Assembly: GCA_002435835.1 (NCBI GenBank)
Contig: DIVM01000138.1
Location: forward strand, 1 to 33,828
Length of the DNA stretch: 33,828 bases
Source of the DNA: Firmicutes bacterium UBA6132
GTDB lineage: Bacteria; Bacillota_A; Clostridia; Tissierellales; Sedimentibacteraceae
Reading direction: 5' to 3'
Part shown: positions 16,672 through 24,015 of the stretch, piece by piece
Layout of the letters: the number at the start of each line of letters is the position of its first letter
How positions within the stretch are numbered: the stretch's first letter is position 1
The notes under the pieces: generated by a model
What the model saw: the letters and a program-made list of their open reading frames with translations, nothing else
Databases searched by the model: none
What the model was told of the DNA's origin: nothing
Translations under genes and position numbers: made by a program

Positions 16672-16701
16672 TTTTAAAATAATGTATACATTATTTTAAA
16701 A
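16672..16701. promoter_or_regulatory. 30-bp perfect palindrome upstream of the response regulator
   Basis: The arm TTTTAAAATAATGTA (16672-16686) is followed at once by its exact reverse complement (16687-16701). The centre lies about 57 bases upstream of the predicted regulator transcript start, a usual distance for an activator site. It has no GC-rich stem or T tail, so it is a better operator candidate than terminator. The binding protein is unknown. Confidence 0.55.
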
Positions 16702-16720
16702 CTAATTATTAAAATGTAAT

Positions 16721-16767
16721 AAAAAAAACAGGAATAAATAATTATAAATTATTTATCCTGTTTTTTT
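16721..16767 (-). terminator. Terminator with no gene in front of it
   Basis: AAAAAAAACAGGAATAAATA at 16721-16740 pairs with the complementary stretch to 16767 (core ACAGGATAAATAATT on the minus strand), with a single bulged A. It is flanked by seven to eight T on either strand. On the plus strand nothing runs into it, since the regulator gene points away. On the minus strand the only sequence that could feed it is 16768-17047, which has no recognisable gene. Confidence 0.65.
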
Positions 16768-16938
16768 GCTACATTTATTAGTTTTAAATTTCCGTTTATT
16801 TCATTTAAAGAAATGAAATCTTTTAAATCCTATCCCCCGATATTATTCCAATACTTTTGTTTTACTATTATAATATATATATTTTTAATTTTTATAGTAC
16901 TTTTTTTTGCATATTAATGTAACAACAAAACTATTGTA
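16768..16938 (-). ncRNA. Candidate small RNA, unassigned
   Basis: This stretch ends in the terminator at 16721-16767 and carries no minus-strand open frame longer than about 13 codons. Within AT-only surroundings it has a conspicuous island, GGGGGATAGGATTTAAAAG on the minus strand (about 16821-16839). Next comes a 9-bp hairpin (ATTTCATTT, CTTT loop, AAATGAAAT). Two possible -10 sites are seen, TATAAT at 16867-16872 and TGATACAAT ending at 16933, neither with a good -35. The transcript would be about 130-210 bases. I do not recognise it as a known riboswitch or sRNA. The evidence is the orphan terminator and local composition only. Confidence 0.3.
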
Positions 16939-17047
16939 TCATAAAAATAAATTTGTGCAGAATTTTGTAAAAAATAACATACGCTGTTGTATAAATTTAC
17001 AATTTGTTTTCCAACAATAATTTATTTATTTAAAAAATAATTATTAA

Positions 17048-17076
17048 TTGACAAAAAAATATATTATAACTACAAT
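17048..17076 (+). promoter_or_regulatory. Sigma-A promoter of tmcAL
   Basis: TTGACA (17048-17053), 17-base spacer, TACAAT (17071-17076); start near 17083, about 23 bases before the ATG. The ribosome site AGAGGTG follows. Confidence 0.75.
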
Positions 17077-17105
17077 TGTATACATAATTAAAAAAGAGGT
17101 GTTAA

Positions 17106-18341
17106 ATGGAAATTACAGGTATTGTTTCTGAATATAATCCCTTTCACAAAGGACATGAATACCAATTAAAGAAAGCACGTGAACTTTCTAACTGCCATGC
17201 AATAGCTGTTGTAATGAGCGGAAATTTTGTACAGCGTGGAGAGCCATCTATTATAGATAAATATAAGCGTGCTACAACAGCAATATATGGTGGAGCTGAC
17301 ATAGTTATTGAACTACCCATGCCTTTTTCATGTCAAAATGCAGAAATGTTTTCATTATCAGCTCTAACTGAATTAAAAAAATTAAACATCAATAACTTAA
17401 GCTTTGGGTGTGAAAATGATGATGTAAAAATTCTTAAAGAAATTGCATCTTCGCAACTTTATAATAAAAATTACAGCTCTATTTTAAAAGAAGAAATATC
17501 AAAAGGTATTTCATATCCAACTGCTGTTTCAAATGCAGTTATTAAAATTTTAGAAAAAGATATATCAGATAATGCTCAATTAAAAATAGAGGAAATAATT
17601 AAATCTCCAAACAATGTACTTGCTATAGAATATATTAAAAGTGCAATAAAACTAAATTTAAACTGTGAATTTATTCCTGTAAAAAGAATTGGTAAAGGCC
17701 ATAATGAAATGGATTTAACTGGAGAATTTGATAGCGCAACAGCTATTAGAAAAAGCATATTAAGTGATAATATAATTCCTTCTTCTTTGACCGATAAAAG
17801 TATTGAAATGTTAAATGAGTTTTATAATGAACATCAAAATTATAATTCTCTAAATTTTTATTTAAATTATATTTATTATAAAGCACTTGATTTAGGTGTT
17901 GAAGGATTAAATGAAATATTTGAAGTGTCCGAAGGATTAAATAATAAAATTTATGCTAACCTTTTTAAATTTAATAATGTGGATGATTTTATAATGTCTT
18001 TAAAATCAAAACGCTACACTTATTCAAAATTAAGGCGAATACTGCTTAATATACTACTTGGAATAACAAAAGAAAATATACAATATTTCACTGATTATAC
18101 TAACATAAATTTTAATTATGTAAAGGTATTAGCATTTAATGATGTAGGTAGACTTATAATTAAACAATTAAAAAATGATGGTATAAATGTTATAGTAAGA
18201 TATTCGGATTATAAAAAATATAATGTATCACTAAATAGATTTTCATTAACAGATAAAACAACAAATATTTATTATCTGCCACTAAAAATAAAAAAAACAA
18301 ATGAAGAATATGCAAAAAATGCAGTTTATATAAACAAATAA
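17106..18341 (+). CDS. tmcAL: tRNA(Met) cytidine acetate ligase TmcAL (YlbM)
   Basis: TmcAL activates free acetate with ATP and transfers the acetyl group to the wobble cytidine (C34) of elongator tRNA-Met, giving ac4C. The 411-residue protein starts MEITGIVSEYNPFHKGHEYQL, whose FHKGH is the nucleotidyltransferase HxGH motif. It continues with VVMSGNFVQRGEPSIIDKYKRA, ADIVIELP and the downstream GHNEMD and SATAIRKSI motifs, all family-typical. Length is standard. In Bacillus it is called YlbM and lies near ylbJ, ylbN (yceD) and rpmF; here ylbJ follows and yceD-rpmF-ackA lies on the other side, so parts of that old cluster persist. Confidence 0.95.
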   Translation: MEITGIVSEYNPFHKGHEYQLKKARELSNCHAIAVVMSGNFVQRGEPSIIDKYKRATTAIYGGADIVIELPMPFSCQNAEMFSLSALTELKKLNINNLSFGCENDDVKILKEIASSQLYNKNYSSILKEEISKGISYPTAVSNAVIKILEKDISDNAQLKIEEIIKSPNNVLAIEYIKSAIKLNLNCEFIPVKRIGKGHNEMDLTGEFDSATAIRKSILSDNIIPSSLTDKSIEMLNEFYNEHQNYNSLNFYLNYIYYKALDLGVEGLNEIFEVSEGLNNKIYANLFKFNNVDDFIMSLKSKRYTYSKLRRILLNILLGITKENIQYFTDYTNINFNYVKVLAFNDVGRLIIKQLKNDGINVIVRYSDYKKYNVSLNRFSLTDKTTNIYYLPLKIKKTNEEYAKNAVYINK

Positions 18342-18349
18342 AATCATAA

Positions 18350-18377
18350 TTGTCCCCTTAAAACAATAATATATAAT
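18350..18377 (+). promoter_or_regulatory. Possible promoter of ylbJ
   Basis: TTGTCC (18350-18355), 16-base spacer, TATAAT (18372-18377), just before the ribosome site. ylbJ belongs to a sporulation sigma regulon in Bacillus, so a sporulation sigma factor might be used instead; I could not recognise a clear sigma-E or sigma-G pair in this AT-rich gap. Confidence 0.4.
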
Positions 18378-18399
18378 ATATGTCTTGGGGGCTTTTTAT

Positions 18400-19356
18400 A
18401 TGGTGGGTAAAGTAAGAAGAAATATAATACCAATTTTAATTTTATTAATAATATTTGTTTTTATAATTCAGCCGACAGTTGTTTCTGACGGCGTTTTTAA
18501 AGGCTTAAAAATATGGATAAACAATATAGTGCCATATTTATTTCCTATGTCTGTTTTATCTAATATTCTGTTGCAATATAATTTTATGTACAGTCTCTTG
18601 CAATATTTTTCATTTATATCGGAAAAAATTTTTAAAAGTAAATTTGCTGTAATACCCTATACTATAAGCTTTATTTCTGGATATCCATCAGGTGCAATAG
18701 CAACTAACATTATGGCAGAAAATAAAAAAATAAATATTGATGAAGCTAATAAAATGTTAGCATTTGCTAATCTTTGTAGCTTTCAATTCATAGCAGGCGC
18801 TGTATCACATTCCATGTTAGGTGAATATAGTTTATATACATATATTGCAATACCACACTATTTAGGCGCAATAATTTTAAGTTCTATATATAAAAAAAAT
18901 GAACATAATATAACTTCTCGTATTATAAATCACAATAAAAATAATTTTAATGAAGTATTTAGCTCTTCAATTTATAAATCAGTACAAAGTATATTGTCTG
19001 TAGGAAGCGTAATTGTAATATTTTCAGTTTTTTCACAGTTTATTATAAACATGTTAAATTCAAGTGAAGTATTTTTATCTTTTAATTCTAATATAAGAAA
19101 TATAATTTTTTCACTAATTATAGGATCATTAGAAATGACAAATGGATGCAGTATAATTGCATCATCCACTGTTCCTTATGAAATTAAGCTTGTAATCATA
19201 AATTTTTTAATAAGTTTTTCAGGTATGTCCATAATTTTTCAAACAATTGCAGTAAGCACTGAGTTTAATTTAAAGCTTTCAACTTATTTAAAATCAAAAT
19301 TTTTGCTTGGTGTAATTTCATCTATAATTTGTATTATAATGCTAAACACTTTCTGA
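18400..19356 (+). CDS. ylbJ: Sporulation integral membrane protein YlbJ
   Basis: YlbJ is a polytopic membrane protein needed for spore cortex or coat maturation in Bacillus. The 318-residue product has around eight hydrophobic segments and the nucleoside-transporter-like Gate motifs: GLKIWINNIVPYLFPMSVLSN near the N-terminus and FISGYPSGAIATNIMAE near 90-106. The second half contains SLIIGSLEMTNGCSII and SFSGMSIIFQTIAV. I chose ATG 18400 because GGGGG lies 8 bases upstream; an in-frame TTG at 18385 has no site. Its presence implies an endospore-forming lineage. It follows tmcAL by 58 bases. Confidence 0.92.
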   Translation: MVGKVRRNIIPILILLIIFVFIIQPTVVSDGVFKGLKIWINNIVPYLFPMSVLSNILLQYNFMYSLLQYFSFISEKIFKSKFAVIPYTISFISGYPSGAIATNIMAENKKINIDEANKMLAFANLCSFQFIAGAVSHSMLGEYSLYTYIAIPHYLGAIILSSIYKKNEHNITSRIINHNKNNFNEVFSSSIYKSVQSILSVGSVIVIFSVFSQFIINMLNSSEVFLSFNSNIRNIIFSLIIGSLEMTNGCSIIASSTVPYEIKLVIINFLISFSGMSIIFQTIAVSTEFNLKLSTYLKSKFLLGVISSIICIIMLNTF

Positions 19357-19364
19357 ATGATATA

Positions 19365-19393
19365 TTGATATTATTGGAAAAAAAAGATATAAT
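19365..19393 (+). promoter_or_regulatory. Sigma-A promoter of rnz
   Basis: TTGATA (19365-19370), 17-base spacer, TATAAT (19388-19393). The leader of about 63 bases has a possible 8-bp hairpin (AATTTGAT with ATCAAATT) just before the ribosome site CAGGAG. Confidence 0.65.
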
Positions 19394-19463
19394 AGCTAAA
19401 GATCTAAGAATAATAATTTGATTATAGCTATGTTATATCAAATTATAAATTACAGGAGACACA

Positions 19464-20378
19464 ATGATAAATGTAACTTTGATAGGAACTGGAGGCATGA
19501 TTCCAACTCCAAATCGTTTTTTATCATCATGCTTAATTGAATATAACGGAAAATCCGTGCTTATAGATTGCGGTGAAGGAACTCAAATTTCTCTTAGCAA
19601 GGGAAAAATAAGTATGAATAAAATAGATGCAATATTAATAACTCATTGCCATGCAGATCATGTAACAGGACTTCCTGGACTTTTACTTACTGTTGGTAAT
19701 TCCATGAGAACTGAACCTGTGTATATAATTGTTCCAAGAGGATTTGCTAATATAATAAACAGTTTATTAATTGTGTGTGGTTATTTGCCATATGAAGTGA
19801 GGATTGTAGAAGTAGCAGAAAATAGACAACAACAATTTGAATTTATAGGATTAAATATTAATTCTTTCCCTTTAAAGCATCATATAAGTTGTCTCGGTTA
19901 TTCATTTGAACTAAAACTTAAACCTCGATTTTTACCAGAAAAAGCTGAAAAATTAAATATACCAGTTAAGTTATGGAAAATTCTTCACAACGGTAAAAGC
20001 GTAACCCATGAAAATTCTATATATACACCTGATATGGTTTTAGGTAATAGTCGTAAGCCTATTAAAATTTCATTTGCTACTGATACAAGGCCAGTGAAAA
20101 GTATAAATGAAGCTGTAGCAAATTCAGATTTATTTATATGTGAAGGTATGTATGGGGATGATGATCAATATGAAAATGCTGTTGAAAAAAAACATATGCT
20201 ATTTTCAGAAGCTGCTTTAATTGCAAAACAATGCAACGTAAAAGAATTATGGCTAACTCATTATAGCCCATCCTTGGTAAATCCAGAGCAATTTTTAGAA
20301 CAAGCTAAAAAAATATTCCCTAATACAATAGCGGGTTATGATTTAATGACAAAAAAAATAATTTCAGAAGAAGAATAA
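19464..20378 (+). CDS. rnz: Ribonuclease Z (tRNA 3' endonuclease)
   Basis: RNase Z removes the 3' trailer of tRNA precursors. The 304-residue metallo-beta-lactamase-fold protein has THCHADHVTG, with His61, His63, Asp65 and His66 as zinc ligands. It then has the KHHISCLGYSF histidine, FATDTRP (bridging Asp) and LTHYSPS (last His). The segment between about 155 and 195 is the arm region that clamps tRNA in the short-form enzyme. GLPGLLLTVGNSMRTEPV is also family-typical. CAGGAGACACA precedes the ATG. Its stop codon is the first base triplet of a 25-bp inverted repeat that probably forms the terminator. Confidence 0.94.
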   Translation: MINVTLIGTGGMIPTPNRFLSSCLIEYNGKSVLIDCGEGTQISLSKGKISMNKIDAILITHCHADHVTGLPGLLLTVGNSMRTEPVYIIVPRGFANIINSLLIVCGYLPYEVRIVEVAENRQQQFEFIGLNINSFPLKHHISCLGYSFELKLKPRFLPEKAEKLNIPVKLWKILHNGKSVTHENSIYTPDMVLGNSRKPIKISFATDTRPVKSINEAVANSDLFICEGMYGDDDQYENAVEKKHMLFSEAALIAKQCNVKELWLTHYSPSLVNPEQFLEQAKKIFPNTIAGYDLMTKKIISEEE

Positions 20379-20438
20379 TCTGCCAATAAAAACATCCCCT
20401 AACATGCAAGCCAAGGGGACGTTTTTATTGGCAGATTA
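20376..20438. terminator. Long bidirectional stem-loop between rnz and yfcE
   Basis: Arms of 25 bases at 20376-20400 and 20414-20438 pair at 24 of 25 positions around a 13-base loop. The left arm starts TAATCTGCCAATAAAAAC and ends with a CCCCT block. The left arm begins at the TAA stop of rnz. Converging transcripts (rnz from the left, the yfcE operon from the right) would both meet it. The stem is about twice the length of the other terminators here. Confidence 0.7.
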
Positions 20439-20490
20439 AATTTTAAATTAATATATAACAATTATTATATAAAATAGATAAACCCGAAAT

Positions 20491-21042
20491 TTAATTTTTT
20501 ATTAATTCAAACCTATCATAACTATTTCCATCTAAATCTTTCCATAAAAATTCATTATTTTCATATATCATATAACCATTTAAACTGCCGGCCTTTGGAA
20601 TGGAAACAGAACCTGGATTTAAATATATAAAATTTTCGTGCTTTGTGTGTTTTGGAATATGCGTGTGTCCATTTATAAGAATATCCCCTTTTTTTAATAT
20701 GGGTGTATTTTCTTCATTAAATTTATGGCCATGTGTTGCAAAAATCATATGATTATTTAAATATAAAATACAATATTCAGCCATTATTGGGAAATTTAAA
20801 ACCATTTGATCAACTTCAGTATCACAGTTTCCACGAACGCAAAGTAAATCACAACTTATATTATTTAACATTTCAATAACTCGTTTTGGATTGTAGTCTT
20901 TTGGCAAATCATTTCTTGGACCATGATATAAAATATCACCAAGTAATAATAATTTATCAGCTTTTTCATTTTTTAATGCATTTATCATTTTTTCACAGTA
21001 ATAAGCAGAACCGTGAATATCAGATGCAATCATTAATTTCAT
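20491..21042 (-). CDS. yfcE: YfcE/MJ0936-type metallophosphoesterase
   Basis: The 183-residue protein is a small calcineurin-like phosphodiesterase. The metal-binding motifs are in order: SDIHGS (Asp8, His10), LLGDILYHGPRN (Asp37), RGNCD, THGHKF and NGHTHIPKH, ending in YLNPGSVSIPK. YfcE enzymes hydrolyse artificial phosphodiesters, but the natural substrate is uncertain. GGAGGG precedes the ATG. It is the last gene of a three-gene minus-strand operon, 28 bases behind the DUF2809 gene. Confidence 0.9.
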   Translation of the reverse strand: MKLMIASDIHGSAYYCEKMINALKNEKADKLLLLGDILYHGPRNDLPKDYNPKRVIEMLNNISCDLLCVRGNCDTEVDQMVLNFPIMAEYCILYLNNHMIFATHGHKFNEENTPILKKGDILINGHTHIPKHTKHENFIYLNPGSVSIPKAGSLNGYMIYENNEFLWKDLDGNSYDRFELIKN

Positions 21043-21070
21043 GCTATCCCTCCTTAGTATTACATAATTC

Positions 21071-21463
21071 TTAATTTTTTCTATTAATAATTATATCAAT
21101 TATGTATCCCAGTATAATTCCTAATAAATATGATGCTAAATCACTATAAAGGAAACCATATCCTAAAATCAACCCACCTATTGCTGTTTTTCTAATGGCA
21201 TCAATCCAATTGCTATGATATAACTGGCTTACTTCAATTATAAAACAAAATAATAATCCAATAGATGCAGATTTCTTTTTTGACCAATTTATGAATAACA
21301 TCCTAGTTAAGAAATATATCATTAAAGCCCACAAAGAATCTCCCAAAAACAAATCGATAAAATCTGGTATATAAGTATTTAATCTTCGTGATAACAGACC
21401 AAGACTCATAACAATAAGTACCATTTTTAGGTAAGATAATCTGGCATTTACTAATTTTTTCAT
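21071..21463 (-). CDS. DUF2809 family membrane protein
   Basis: The 130-residue protein has about four hydrophobic segments. It contains a pattern seen in DUF2809 proteins: LGDSLWALMIYFL, a charged loop INWSKKKS, then LLFCFIIEVSQLYHSNWIDAIRKT and LGYGFLYSDLASYLLGI. The acidic Glu in IIEVSQL, the His of YHS and Asp in YSDL are conserved in the family, but no function is known. RBS is AAGGA with 7-base spacing. It lies between an unknown gene and yfcE and shares their promoter. Confidence 0.75.
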   Translation of the reverse strand: MKKLVNARLSYLKMVLIVMSLGLLSRRLNTYIPDFIDLFLGDSLWALMIYFLTRMLFINWSKKKSASIGLLFCFIIEVSQLYHSNWIDAIRKTAIGGLILGYGFLYSDLASYLLGIILGYIIDIIINRKN

Positions 21464-21500
21464 TTCATTTTCCTTAACATCATATTTTTATCCAAAATGC

Positions 21501-21842
21501 TTATTTATCAATTGTATATAAACTAAATTCTTCAGGATTTGCTTCATAATAATGCTTATTCACTATAAATACCATTTCATCATTGTAATTTAAAATTAAT
21601 AATTCTTCTGTGTTTCTGACTGTATCCAATACTTTTTCCAAGCATTCAGATTCAACTTTTATTTTTTCTTCATAATGCATTCCGTCATAAAAATCTTTCA
21701 GTTCTTGACTTAAGTCAACCTTTAAATTATCTGCCCATCTTAATGGCGTATCTAACTCAATAAAAGAATTTTCTATAATATTCATTGACAATTTATGAAA
21801 TTCGTCTTTGTATTCGTCTAACAATGTTTTTTTAATTTCCAA
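21501..21842 (-). CDS. Hypothetical acidic protein, 113 residues
   Basis: I do not recognise this protein. It is soluble, rich in Glu, Lys and Leu, and probably mostly helical in its first 80 residues, ending with a short strand-like LLILNYNDEMVFIVNKHYY. No cysteine pairs, signal peptide or membrane segment. The start is a TTG at 21842 with AGGAGG seven bases upstream and a good promoter (21876-21904), so expression is well supported. It is followed at 37 bases by the DUF2809 gene. Codon use is like that of the neighbours. Confidence 0.7.
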   Translation of the reverse strand: MEIKKTLLDEYKDEFHKLSMNIIENSFIELDTPLRWADNLKVDLSQELKDFYDGMHYEEKIKVESECLEKVLDTVRNTEELLILNYNDEMVFIVNKHYYEANPEEFSLYTIDK

Positions 21843-21875
21843 TTGTATACCTCCTATAATTTAATACTTTTTACT

Positions 21876-21904
21876 ATTATAATGCAAAAAAAATTTAAAT
21901 ACAA
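21876..21904 (-). promoter_or_regulatory. Promoter of the unknown-DUF2809-yfcE operon
   Basis: Minus-strand TTGTAT (21899-21904), 17-base spacer, TATAAT (21876-21881); start near 21869, about 27 bases before the TTG start codon. The operon it drives ends at the long stem 20376-20438. Confidence 0.65.
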
Positions 21905-21952
21905 TAAGCTATTAGGAAAAAGACTAATACAGTAAATATCATTAAAACTTAT

Positions 21953-21981
21953 AAAAAACTACCTCTTAAGAGATAGCTTTT
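21953..21981 (-). terminator. Terminator of the V/A-ATPase operon
   Basis: Minus strand AAAAGCTATCTCTT followed by AAGAGGTAGTTTTTT forms a stem of about 12 bp with two wobble pairs and then a T run, about 15 bases beyond the subunit D stop. It closes the nine-gene operon. Confidence 0.75.
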
Positions 21982-21995
21982 ATATAATCATTTTA

Positions 21996-22616
21996 TTATT
22001 TATTTTTACTCTTACTTTTTAATCTTTTTAAACGGAAGAAATCTTCTCGTTCTTTTTCTTCTAAAACTTCTTGGATGTATTTCACTTGTTGTTTATATTT
22101 TGGTATTTGAATATGTTGTAATGCATTTGTTCTTTTTTGAGTTTTTTCTATTTCTTTTGCTAATTTAAATATGGAGTTTTCTACTTCAGAAAGTTCATAT
22201 ACTTTATATTTCACATCATTGAACTTTTGTCTTGCTTCGTCGAGTGCTGCAGATGTATTGTAAAAGCCATAAGTTGGAGCGATTTGTTTTTTTTCATATT
22301 TTAAGTGAGGTATATCAACTCCCATTACGCTTTTTAAAAGCACTTCAAAATTTTCATTTATAGGTACGCTGTATGAAATATCCTCAACATTTTTAACTCC
22401 GAGAGTTATATTAGCCTTTTGTAATGCTTCATAAGCATCAGTTATAACATTATAAATTTCATTATGCATATTCCTCGCTTTTTCCACATACTCCATCATT
22501 TCTTTTATTAACACATTTCGTTTTTTATCTAATAGCTCATACCCTTTTTTAGAAAGATCAAGGGATGATTTTGATTTTATTAAATTTGACTTCGTAGGGG
22601 CTATTAAAACTGCCAT
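21996..22616 (-). CDS. atpD: V/A-type ATPase subunit D
   Basis: Subunit D is the central rotor shaft of the V1/A1 sector, a long coiled coil inside the A3B3 ring. The 206-residue protein starts MAVLIAPTKSNLIKSKSSL and continues with LLDKKRNVLIKEMM, the typical N-terminal helix, and ends in a long helix (KRTNALQHIQIPKYKQQVKYI). The frame is open to 22634, but I start at 22616, one base after the subunit B stop, with GGGAGAG inside the end of the B gene. This tight junction implies coupled translation. Last gene of the operon. Confidence 0.95.
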   Translation of the reverse strand: MAVLIAPTKSNLIKSKSSLDLSKKGYELLDKKRNVLIKEMMEYVEKARNMHNEIYNVITDAYEALQKANITLGVKNVEDISYSVPINENFEVLLKSVMGVDIPHLKYEKKQIAPTYGFYNTSAALDEARQKFNDVKYKVYELSEVENSIFKLAKEIEKTQKRTNALQHIQIPKYKQQVKYIQEVLEEKEREDFFRLKRLKSKSKNK

Positions 22617-22617
22617 G

Positions 22618-24003
22618 CTATCTCTCCCTATCAAATACGTAATATTTATTGATTATTTCTGATTTCATACGATCAAGTTCTGTAACAGGAAGTAACGACA
22701 AAACATACCAACCTAAATTTAATGTTTCTTCTATATTTCTGTTTTCATTTTTACCCTGGCTTATGAATTTTGTTTCAAATTCTCTTCCGAATTTTAAATA
22801 AGTTTTGTCTAAATCACTTAAGTCATCTTCACCTATTATTTGAGCTAAACTTCTTACATCCTGAACTTTAGAATATGCAGCAAATATCTGGCTTGATAAA
22901 TCAGCGTGATCTTCCCTAGTATATTCTTTTCCTATTCCATCTTTCATTAAACGTGAAAGAGAAGGAAGAATATCTATTGGTGGATAAATGCTTTTTTGAT
23001 TTAATTCTCTGTTTAAAACAATTTGACCTTCTGTTATAAAACCAGTCAAGTCAGGAATTGGATGTGTTATATCATCGTTAGGCATTGTCAAAATTGGTAT
23101 TAAAGTAATAGAACCTTCTGAATCTTTTAACATACCTGCTCTTTCATATATAGTTGAAAGGTCTGAATATAAATATCCAGGATACCCCTTACGGGAAGGA
23201 ACTTCTTCTTTTGCTGAAGATATTTCTCTTAAAGCTTCTGCATAGCTTGTCATGTCAGTTATAATTACTAAAACATGCATGTCATGTTTAAATGCTAAAT
23301 ATTCAGCAGCAGTTAATGCACATCTTGGTGTAGAAATTCTTTCTATTATTGGTGCGTCTGCAGTGTTTATATACATTACAACATGGTCTAAAACTCCAGC
23401 TTTTTCAAAACTTCTTTTAAAAAAATCTGCATCATCATGCCTTACTCCCATAGCTCCAAAAATAACTGCAAAGTTTTCACTTGTTGCACCTTTTATTTTT
23501 GCCTGTTTTACTATTTGAGCAGCTAAATCATTATGGGCAATGCCATTACCTGAAAATATAGGAAGTTTTTGTCCTCTGATTAACGTCATTAAAGCATCAA
23601 TAGCAGATATACCTGTTTGGATAAAGTTTCTCGGATATCTTCTTGCAACTGGATTAATAGGCCGTCCGTTTATATTTTGTCTGTAAGATGATACTACTTG
23701 ATATGCTCCATCAATAGGTCCTCCTACACCATTAAATGTTCTTCCTAATATTTCTTTAGATAAAGGAATAGTTAAAGGTTCACCTGTAAATTTAACTGAT
23801 GCATTGTCAGTGGAAATTCCTGTTGTTCCTTCAAAAACTTGTACTATAACTTTATCATCATCAATTTTTATAATTTTACCTTTTCTTAATTCTTTATTAT
23901 CAATTTTAATATTTACTATTTCACCATAGGCAGCTCCTTCTATGCCAGAAAGAACTATTAAGGGTCCCTCTATTTTTTGTAGTTTATAATATTCTTTTCT
24001 CAT
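22618..24003 (-). CDS. atpB: V/A-type ATPase subunit B
   Basis: Subunit B is the non-catalytic partner of subunit A in the A3B3 hexamer. The 461-residue protein begins [20 protein letters not shown]. It has [10 protein letters not shown], the [32 protein letters not shown] region that replaces the P-loop, [32 protein letters not shown] and a C-terminal [14 protein letters not shown] helix. The absence of a canonical GxxGxGK(T/S) is expected for B. The GGGAG site and 12-base spacing after subunit A fit an operon. Confidence 0.98.
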   Translation of the reverse strand: MRKEYYKLQKIEGPLIVLSGIEGAAYGEIVNIKIDNKELRKGKIIKIDDDKVIVQVFEGTTGISTDNASVKFTGEPLTIPLSKEILGRTFNGVGGPIDGAYQVVSSYRQNINGRPINPVARRYPRNFIQTGISAIDALMTLIRGQKLPIFSGNGIAHNDLAAQIVKQAKIKGATSENFAVIFGAMGVRHDDADFFKRSFEKAGVLDHVVMYINTADAPIIERISTPRCALTAAEYLAFKHDMHVLVIITDMTSYAEALREISSAKEEVPSRKGYPGYLYSDLSTIYERAGMLKDSEGSITLIPILTMPNDDITHPIPDLTGFITEGQIVLNRELNQKSIYPPIDILPSLSRLMKDGIGKEYTREDHADLSSQIFAAYSKVQDVRSLAQIIGEDDLSDLDKTYLKFGREFETKFISQGKNENRNIEETLNLGWYVLSLLPVTELDRMKSEIINKYYVFDRER

Positions 24004-24015
24004 TTTTCAAGCTCC

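Noticed and set aside
18342..18399. Hairpin between tmcAL and ylbJ from a CCCC block and a GGGG block
   Set aside because: Only four GC pairs align before mismatches; the G run is better explained as the ylbJ ribosome site.
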